64,000 nucleotides of DNA, taken from NCBI RefSeq assembly GCF_027943255.1, contig NC_072897.1:38104044-38168043 (forward strand). The letters run 5' to 3'. This document shows positions 57,840 through 64,000 of this stretch, piece after piece (the stretch's first letter is position 1; each line of letters begins with the position of its first letter). This DNA is from Anastrepha obliqua. Taxonomy: Eukaryota; Arthropoda; Insecta; Diptera; Tephritidae. The notes beneath the pieces were generated by a model. It saw nothing but the letters and a program-made list of their open reading frames with translations, made no database searches and was not told the origin of the DNA. The position numbers and the translations under genes are program-made.

Positions 57840-58319
57840 TTAAATTAATATGAAGAAATTCAGTTCAAGCTTTAATTTTCTATAATTAAAATGTATTTTT
57901 TCCTTTTTTTCTTTTTTCTTTTTTTTTCTTTTTTGGTGATTTTTTCTTCTTGTTATGAGGCCTGGTGAACCAAGTACGCTTTGGGTGGTAAGGTTATCTT
58001 CTGATATTACTTTTGTGAATAGATTGGGTTTTGACTGTAGTCCTATTATTTTCTGCAACTATTTCTTTCTTGTATCTTGATGATAGTTTAGAGCCTAATC
58101 TTTTATTTACTTTGACAAATATCTCTTCACCTACTGAGTAATCTTTCGTTTTTTTCCTGTTTTTATTGTGGTTGAATGAATAGTCGAGTTGGATTCTTTA
58201 ACAGATTTAAAAAGTAGTTCCTCGAAAGTCAGACTATTGTTGTCGGATTTTAAGCGTCTCATAATTTCCAATTGTCCGTTTGTCGTGTTCAGGAGAGTTT
58301 GGAGAGTTTGCGCGTCCAT
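57840..58319 (-). pseudogene. EV3 gag-start/integrase-tail fusion
   Basis: The frame from ATG 58319 (MDAQTLQTLLN) sits where gag should begin after the leader. After eleven residues it becomes integrase C-terminal sequence (TTNGQLEIMRRLKSDNNSL, NSTIHSTT). Past a stop and frame change, VGEEIFVKVNKRLGSKL and SRYKKEIVAENNRT complete the tail. All of gag, protease, RT, RNase H and most of integrase are thus deleted between codon 11 and the integrase end. Confidence 0.75.
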
Positions 58320-58329
58320 TGTTTTTAAA

Positions 58330-59038
58330 GTAAATCTACCCTGATTTCAGAGTTCCCATACTGACTAAAATTTCTAATTGGAAATCTTTATATCTCTATT
58401 AGATTTAAGAATCTGAGCTTTTGAGTGTTTATTTATGCTTTACAATTTAAAATTATACTATTATGTATTAATTATGCTTTACTATATTACTTAAAATTAG
58501 GCTGTTAAGTTTCTACTTACAAATATAAAAATAAGTCCATAATAAGATGCTGAGTCCTTGTTTAGATGTTCCTTGTTGGATTGTTCCACGCTGGCAACGC
58601 CTCTGCGTGGCGTGCAAAGCCTTAAATGTTTCACTTGATTTTCACCTTTGTGTTACTCCTTCCTGTATTTTGATTATTTTGTAGCGTTTGTATTTATTTT
58701 TGCGGCACACTATGATGGCATCTGTTTAATGTCTTTGTAGCGTTCTTAATTATTTACTTATTGTGGCACTTTTTTATTCTTGTTATTTATTTATTTACCA
58801 CGGTACTCTTATGGTGGTACTTGTTTAATGTCTTTGTTTCGATTTAGCGTTCTTAGTTGTTGCACTTTTTTTTATAATTATTGGCACTGCTATGGTGGCA
58901 CTTGTATAATGTCTTTGTTTCGATTTAGCGTTTTCAATTGTTTTTTAAACAATTTTTAAAACTTTTAAGTTTTTTATTAGGAGATGGGTCCGAACCCACG
59001 GCAAATTTCGCGTCCTTCTATAAGGATTTTATTTGTTT
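58330..59038 (-). other. EV3 5' leader with degenerate tandem repeats
   Basis: Non-coding. 58680-58945 contains three to four diverged ~85-bp repeats with GGTGGCACTTGTTTAATGTC and TTTCGATTTAGCGTTCTTAG. Confidence 0.65.
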
Positions 59039-59069
59039 GGCCCCACGTTGGGCGCCACGTTGGGCGCCA
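59039..59069 (-). other. Duplicated tRNA-Lys primer binding site of EV3
   Basis: On minus the site reads TGGCGCCCAACG directly followed by TGGCGCCCAACGTGGGGC. The latter is the full 18-base complement of insect tRNA-Lys as used by gypsy. The LTR-proximal copy is a 12-base partial duplicate (15 bases of fit). Confidence 0.88.
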
Positions 59070-59528
59070 GTTTCCGATCAATACACTTTGATACGATCGC
59101 TTAAATTTATCCCCTTTATAAGGGTCAGTTAAACACGGGTTTATAGTTATGTTTATTTTATTTCCCTTATTAGTACAAGGGCAGCCGGTCTCAGCGGAAG
59201 AGTTGTTACAACTGATTTACATGAAGGCGACGTTAGCGTCTAAATACCTGCACTTCTACCACTAACACTAGTTGCTGCACGTTATTAGCCGCGGGACTTC
59301 TGCTGCAATATTTCCGCTTACTATGTTGTGCTCGTTTTGTTGTTGTCACGAGCAAGACTGAAAATATTCAATCAGCATTATTGGTATAAGTGAAGTTGTT
59401 ATTTGTCTCCACGCGCAAAGCTATAGACGCGTTGTCAGCGAAATCGTTGGGAAAGGTATTTTGGCCGGATGAGTGTTTACCCGTGTTAATTTGTATTTTG
59501 ACCGGATGGGTGTTTACCTGTGTTAACT
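59069..59528 (-). repeat. 5' LTR of EV3 (460 bp)
   Basis: Full-length version, starting AGTTTCCGATCAATACACTT and ending GTGTTAACT, with two imperfect direct repeats near its end (GGCCGGATGAGTGTTTACC / GACCGGATGGGTGTTTACC). Followed by TATA. Confidence 0.93.
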
Positions 59529-59532
59529 TATA

Positions 59533-61510
59533 TATTAGTGCCTGTATTTTGTTGATATTGTATTTTATACACATTTGTTTTAACATTGGTTTATTCAGAC
59601 AACTTTCGTTATCTGTCATGAGTCGTTTACAGTTCAGAAAATTGTTGATAAGGATTTCTTCTATTCTTTTGTCCATTTCTGTTTTTGAGTCTAATTGTTT
59701 GATAGTTTTGTATTATGAGAATTTATCTACTGCTACTAAATATGTTTTGTGTTCATTAAAATAAATATCTTAATGTATGTATTTCCCTGGTTGTGTTGGT
59801 ACGTCTGATTCTTTTAAGGGTTCTCTTGTGGTACTCCGTTCGAATTTGCCGTAAAGACAAGCTGTACATTTTTTGTTGTATGCCTTACATTGTTGTTTTA
59901 TGTTCGGCCAATAGTATTGTTCTAATAGTTCTTTTACATTCTTTTTGTATCCCCTGTTTGCTCGCTCGAGTGTTTGTTTATCTAATTCTAACTGTCTATC
60001 TGGTTGTGTTATGTCTTCGAGATTATTTGGCGTATACACGAATTTTATATCTGTGAACGTGTTTTTTATAATTTGTCCGTATCTAAATCCTCAGTTGTTG
60101 TAGGTATTGCTGCGATTTTTTTCGGCTGCAAAAACCTTTCTAATTCGGATATCAGATATCGTGAGAAGGCGTCAGCTACAACATTCTGTGCGCCTGGTTT
60201 ATACACGACTTTTGCTCCATAATTTTCGATAATATTTTTCCATCTCTTTAGTTTATGATTCGGATTCTTATTCGATATGACGTAATTAAGCGATTGATGG
60301 TCGGTATATATGGTAAAGCCGGCTATGCCGTATATGTAATTTCGTAATTTTTGTAGCGACCATATAATAGCGAGTAACTCTTTCTCGTTGGTACTATAAT
60401 TTTTTTCTGTGGTACTAAGTGTGCGTGATAAAAAATAAATTTGATTTTTATTTTGACTCAATACAGCTCCAATGGCTATATTAGAAGCGTCTGTAGTGAG
60501 TTCAAAAGCTTTCTCATGATATGGCTGGAATGATATAATTCCACTTGCTCCTTTAAGAAGTTTTTCAGTTTATTGGCCATTTGGTCTAAATTAATTTTTG
60601 TGTTCTTACTTTTATTTTTTCCGATATGAGAGTTATCTCCTTTAAGATGTAAAGTTAAGAGCTTAGCTAGAGCTGCATAGTTTTTTACGAATTTTCTATT
60701 GTATCCAGTAAGTCCTAAGAATCCTCTAAGGCCTTTGAGGGCTTCTGGTATTGCGTAAGTTTCTATCGTTTTTATTTTGTTGAAATTCTATTGTGCTTTA
60801 CAATATGAACCAAGTATTCTACCTCTTCCATGAAAAATTTTGACTTTTCATTGGACACTTTTAAAGAGGCGTTATTGAATGCGTTAAAAATAGTTCGGGT
60901 GTGTTTCATATGCTCTTCATAGGATTAGGAGTAAATGTTTACATCGTCAATGTAAACAAATGTGAATTTACCTATGAAGTCGCGCAGGATGTCATCCACA
61001 CTTCTTTGGAAAATAGATGTGGCGTTCTTCAATCCGAGAGTCATTCGAATGCACTGATATTTACCTCCATTCACACAAAACGCTGTTTTCTCTCTGTCAC
61101 TTTCCTTTGTCTTAATATGATAAAAACCGGACTCCAAATCAGATGCAGTGAAAAATTTGGCTTTCCCTAAGTTTTGCAGCGTAATAGATATTTATGTCTG
61201 GCATAACGTATCTGTCTGTGATCGTATGTTCGTTTAATTCCCTGAAATCTATAACCATACGCCTTTTCGGTTTTCCGCTCTCATCTATACCTTTTTTATG
61301 TACGGTTAACATGGGTGAATTGTATGGGATGTAGCTTTTTTGTATTATTCCCTCTTTCAATAATTTGGTCCATATAGAATTACCATGCATTGATATCACT
61401 TGTAATGGCTTTACTTTTTTGGTTATATTAAATTTTAAAGTTTTCTTAACATAGTTATGGGTTGCACCTGTATCTACTAAAACATTATAATTTATAATAC
61501 TTTCCCATTA
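59533..61510 (-). pseudogene. EV4 pol (protease to integrase core), many lesions
   Basis: From the 5' side there is a protease remnant (VLVDTGATHNYVKK, about 61470-61430), then RT in two frames: 61399-61139 with RRMVIDFRELNEHTITDRY and 61137-60925 with LGLKNATSIFQRSV and FTFVYIDDVNIYS. RNase H at about 60500-60066 has TTDASNIAIGAV, NEKELLAIIWSL, YTDHQSL and VVADAFSR. The integrase finger region at 60039-59770 has CTACLYGKF, but the His pair is degenerate. The integrase core at 59676-59533 has MTDNESCLNKPM and is cut by EV3. Frameshifts lie near 61138, 60900-60540 and 59700. It is older than EV1-EV3 by appearance. Confidence 0.82.
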
Positions 61511-61519
61511 TTCATTACT

Positions 61520-62575
61520 ATACTGGGCAAGCCGTTTATTAGTTTAAATACTTAATTATTAAATAATTTTGTCTACTTGTCTCTACAATTATGCTAGAGT
61601 GGTCTTCTTCGGATGTAAAGTTGTTGTTCCGCATGAGTTTTGGTTGTTGGTATTTATTGGTGAATTGGCCACTGTTACCTCGTGGTCTTCTCCAAATTTT
61701 ATTGTTTCTATTCACGCCGTAGTATTTGTTTTGATGCTGAGTTGGTTGCCTGAATGTTGTGTTTCCCGACGTTGTGTCCATGGGTTCTGCTTTGGTAATT
61801 GTGCTGGCGGCTGGTTATAGTTGTATTTCTGCTGATACATGGGACGTCTCTGGTGATGTTGTTTCTCATAGTAGTGTTTATTGTTGGTTGGATGAATGTT
61901 CCGTTGTGCATAGCCTAGACGTAACTTTCGATGTTCGTCATCGTGCTCTATGGTACGGGCTACTGCAAATGCATGCTCTAAATCCCTTATAGAATTTCCG
62001 TATAAGATGGAACGAGTTATTTATCCCATCCTTAAACACTCTTACCGCTTCTTGTAATGCCTCATTAGCATTACCTTGGTCACTTCTTGGCTATGACCAG
62101 ACATTGATATTTTTGACGTGATTAGCGTCAGGGCTCTATTCACGTTGTCATGGAATTCACTTAAATTGTGTTTACCTTGTGTGAGTCTCTTCATCTCGTC
62201 CTACAACACATATAAAGGTCGTTGGCACCTTATATTTTAGTTTTTATAATTGATAGAGCTTTTACATATATGTTAGAATTGTTATGATTACTATCCATTA
62301 GTCTAGAGACATCTTCCCTCCATACGCGGTATTTGAAAATGTTGCCGTCAAATACCGGTAGTACTTTAAAAACGTCCACGTTGATATCGGTTGGATTGGT
62401 ATAAGTTATGTTGATTGGTTCCAATCGTTCTGCTGCTTCAGGAATCATTGCTGGGTTAACTTGGATCTGATCTATCCGGCTCTTAATGTTGTATTTTCTC
62501 CTTGGTTACTCTGAAGCATAACTTGCAAATTGGCCATCTTCTGAATCATGGCGTTTACGTCGATTTGTTCCATAA
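61520..62575 (-). pseudogene. EV4 gag relic
   Basis: An ATG near 62572 (MEQIDVNAMIQKMANLQ) is followed by two stops. The capsid-like part FKVLPVFDGNIFKYRVWRED is at 62370-62310. The C-terminal half is a Gln, Asn and Arg-rich region (61911-61539, for example QNKYYGVNRNNKIWRRPRG). Several frame changes. No zinc knuckle. Confidence 0.65.
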
Positions 62576-62782
62576 CGTCAATGGTATCCAAATTTCTTCG
62601 TGTATTACGTTTATTTCGTTTCTCCAAAGATTTTATCATCTGCTTCTTTCTATGAGAATTAGATCACTGTTTTTATTTTTTTAATGGAAGAAACACGAAT
62701 AGCTTTTCTTTTACTTAATTTTATATTTCTTTGTTCTCTGTATTTTCACTTCTTTTCCCTACAGCCTTCTTATGTATAATAT

Positions 62783-62868
62783 TTTAAGAATAACAAAAAA
62801 TAAACATATTTTAAGAATACCAAAAATAAACATATGTATTTTAAGAATAACAAAAGATAAACATACAC
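62783..62868 (-). repeat. Minisatellite, three units, inverted relative to 40027 and 53490
   Basis: TATTTTAAGAATAACAAAAG and variants with ATAAACAT spacers, the reverse complement of the array flanking the mariner. It closes the right end of EV4. Confidence 0.85.
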
Positions 62869-63394
62869 TTCTCACAAAAATTTCTTAGTGATTTTTGAAA
62901 AGCTGTATCTCAGTGAAAAATGGTCGCACGGAGTTCCGACAAAAAGCCACGGATATTTTGTAATCGTCAGTTAAAGAGCGACACAAAAATTTTCGAAATT
63001 GTTTCCTTTTTTTTTTGATTGTACGGGCTTGGCAAATTTTTTCTGACTTTGCTTTTTTTTAATTCTCGCTACGATCATTTCTCTCTGAGATATCCGCATT
63101 TCACAAAAAAAGACCATTTTATCTTTGATCATTGATATCTCAGCAACTAACAAACCCACAATAAATGGGATAATGGTTTTGGGAAGTAGAATAAATTTCC
63201 TATAAGATCCTAAGTCTTTAACTATCTTCTAAGTCTTTAACTGGCGATCCTACCAGGAGTATCATATACATTGATGCTCCAGTGAGCGGACAAAAAAATA
63301 GTCATCCTTGTCGGAGCAAATTAAATTCAAAAAATTAATTTTTATATATTTCCAAAATCGAGCAAGTCCTTAACTACATATCTTCCAAGTCTTT
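62869..63394. other. Unassigned AT-rich sequence with an orphan primer-site-like motif
   Basis: No coding frame of note. GTCTTTAACT-type words recur four times between 63215 and 63402. At 63242-63259 the plus strand has TGGCGATCCTACCAGGAG, one mismatch from the EV2 primer site, directly after TTTAAC. Confidence 0.45.
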
Positions 63395-63688
63395 AACTAG
63401 CTTTCTCAATCGCGAATTCATTCGGTTCGCTGTGATCATGAATTACGACGAATCCCTTACTAGTGTGTTGAATCCCCTGCTACTGTGGTGAAAGATGATA
63501 TGAAATCCTCTACCAATGTGGTAAACACAGTAAAAAATCTGAAATCCTTTACTAGCGTAGTACATATCTGAATTCTTCCACTAGTGTGGTAAATTGAATT
63601 TGAAAATCCCTTACTATGAATCTACAATTTAGTACTAGAAAAAAGCTCATTTAACGTTTGCGCCTTCTCATCTCATCAACATTCTCTG
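63395..63688 (+). repeat. Right end of a fourth family-U copy
   Basis: Matches the last 300 bp of U1-U3 with divergence and ends TCATCAACATTCTCTG at 63688. The rest of this copy is not recognisable to the left. Confidence 0.75.
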
Positions 63689-63845
63689 TTCTTATCAACT
63701 GCTGCTAAATTTACATAATTCAGTCCCTTACTGTTAACTTTTGGTGAAAAATGTATCTGTGGTGATTAGTCTTCGCGAAACGAGTACCCCTCAAAATTCC
63801 ATACGTTCAGGTCATTGAAACTTCTCTATGCATTAACCTTGTCTG
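63689..63845 (+). repeat. Right end of a family A copy
   Basis: TTCTTATCAACTGCTGCTAA through the imperfect terminus ATTAACCTTGTCTG matches 26520-26674. The U copy end lies inside it, so U inserted into A. Confidence 0.75.
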
Positions 63846-64000
63846 CACATGTAGGAAGGCAAAGTGAAAAAAAAACAGAAGGCGCAAAAATACAAAAACA
63901 AAACAGAAAACGAAAGAAACAAAAAATGGCAAAATTTAGTGTGGGACGGTTCGCCTAATGGCCGTTTGATATCGGATATGTAAGCGATATTACATACATA
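63846..64000. other. Unassigned, A-rich
   Basis: Nothing recognised. Confidence 0.4.

Larger units (their letters stand above)
54487..59528 (-). mobile_element. EV3: chimeric, deleted errantivirus nested in EV4
   Basis: LTRs at 54487-54847 and 59069-59528 with AGTTT...TTAACT ends, flanked by TATA. The interior keeps a leader, a truncated gag-start fused to an integrase tail, two partial integrase cores of different sequence, and env. No RT or RNase H remains. It is a defective recombinant. The two LTRs differ by deletions of about 90 and 9 bp in the left copy. Confidence 0.9.
53532..62782 (-). mobile_element. EV4: decayed Ty3/Gypsy element, split by EV3
   Basis: Gag (about 62575-61520), protease, RT, RNase H and integrase lie on minus to the right of EV3. 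The end of integrase lies to the left of it. The break falls inside integrase with TATA duplicated (54483-54486 and 59529-59532). A purine tract (GGAAGGGGAG on minus, 53621-53630) followed by AGTTAAGG marks the expected start of a 3' LTR at 53620, but no second LTR copy is visible at the right end. No env was recognised. Confidence 0.8.

Noticed and set aside
58690..58930. Solo LTR or inverted element inside the EV3 leader
   Set aside because: The repeats are direct, short and diverged, without ends or target duplication.
54805..61510. Reading EV3 and EV4 as one long errantivirus
   Set aside because: The TATA duplication at 54483 and 59529 interrupts the integrase of EV4 exactly, and EV3 has its own LTR pair and primer site, so they are two nested elements.

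Overview
This window looks like gene-poor, transposon-saturated chromatin of a higher fly (Diptera: Brachycera). A tephritid or drosophilid relative is the best guess. The reasons are errantivirus-type Ty3/Gypsy retroelements with env genes, mariner, RTE and I/LOA-type retroposons, TATGTA/TACATA microsatellite texture and CCTAA-type tails. I recognise no host gene, rRNA, functional tRNA or CRISPR array. Almost everything is a mobile element or a relic, many nested several levels deep.

Layout. 1-8.6 kb: a pogo-like transposase gene split by errantivirus EV1 (931-8555, TATA duplication). 8.7-11.3 kb: a dispersed repeat (family A), a deleted IS630/Tc1/mariner-type element (9443-10371) and a TIR-bounded element holding two tandem tRNA-like units. 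11.7-15.0 kb: a decayed I/Jockey-group retroposon interrupted by a 5'-truncated LOA/I-like retroposon (11823-12623). 16.2-17.5 kb: a nearly full-length IS630/Tc1/mariner-type transposon with one nonsense codon. 19.2-22.3 kb: an RTE-clade retroposon. 23.1-23.8 kb: a relic resembling the C-terminus of P/THAP-type transposases, next to sequence of family U. 24.4-39.5 kb: a MITE, a 2.03-kb P/1360-like TIR element and its inverted copy, which form a very large inverted repeat. The right arm of that repeat is interrupted by errantivirus EV2 (28032-35300) and by a 3.5-kb TIR transposon (35823-39366). 40.1-53.5 kb: a mariner whose 5' end is invaded by three copies of a ~4-kb family-U element. 53.5-62.9 kb: a Ty3/Gypsy element (EV4) whose integrase is split by errantivirus EV3 (54487-59528). 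The right edge holds ends of further U and A copies.

The elements interact by nesting and recombination. The U copies carry 7-bp target duplications arranged as expected from unequal exchange between two insertions 170 bp apart. Each U copy contains its own deleted mariner-like element and several tRNA-like T-arm/B-box modules. All four Ty3/Gypsy elements, and 11 of the 13 elements with a readable coding strand, have their coding strand on minus. A plus-strand transcript would therefore be antisense to nearly all of them, which is the architecture of a flamenco-like uni-strand piRNA cluster. This is an inference from orientation only. All the Ty3/Gypsy elements are defective (stops, frameshifts, deletions), and no intact autonomous element was found, although the gag frame of EV1 is open.
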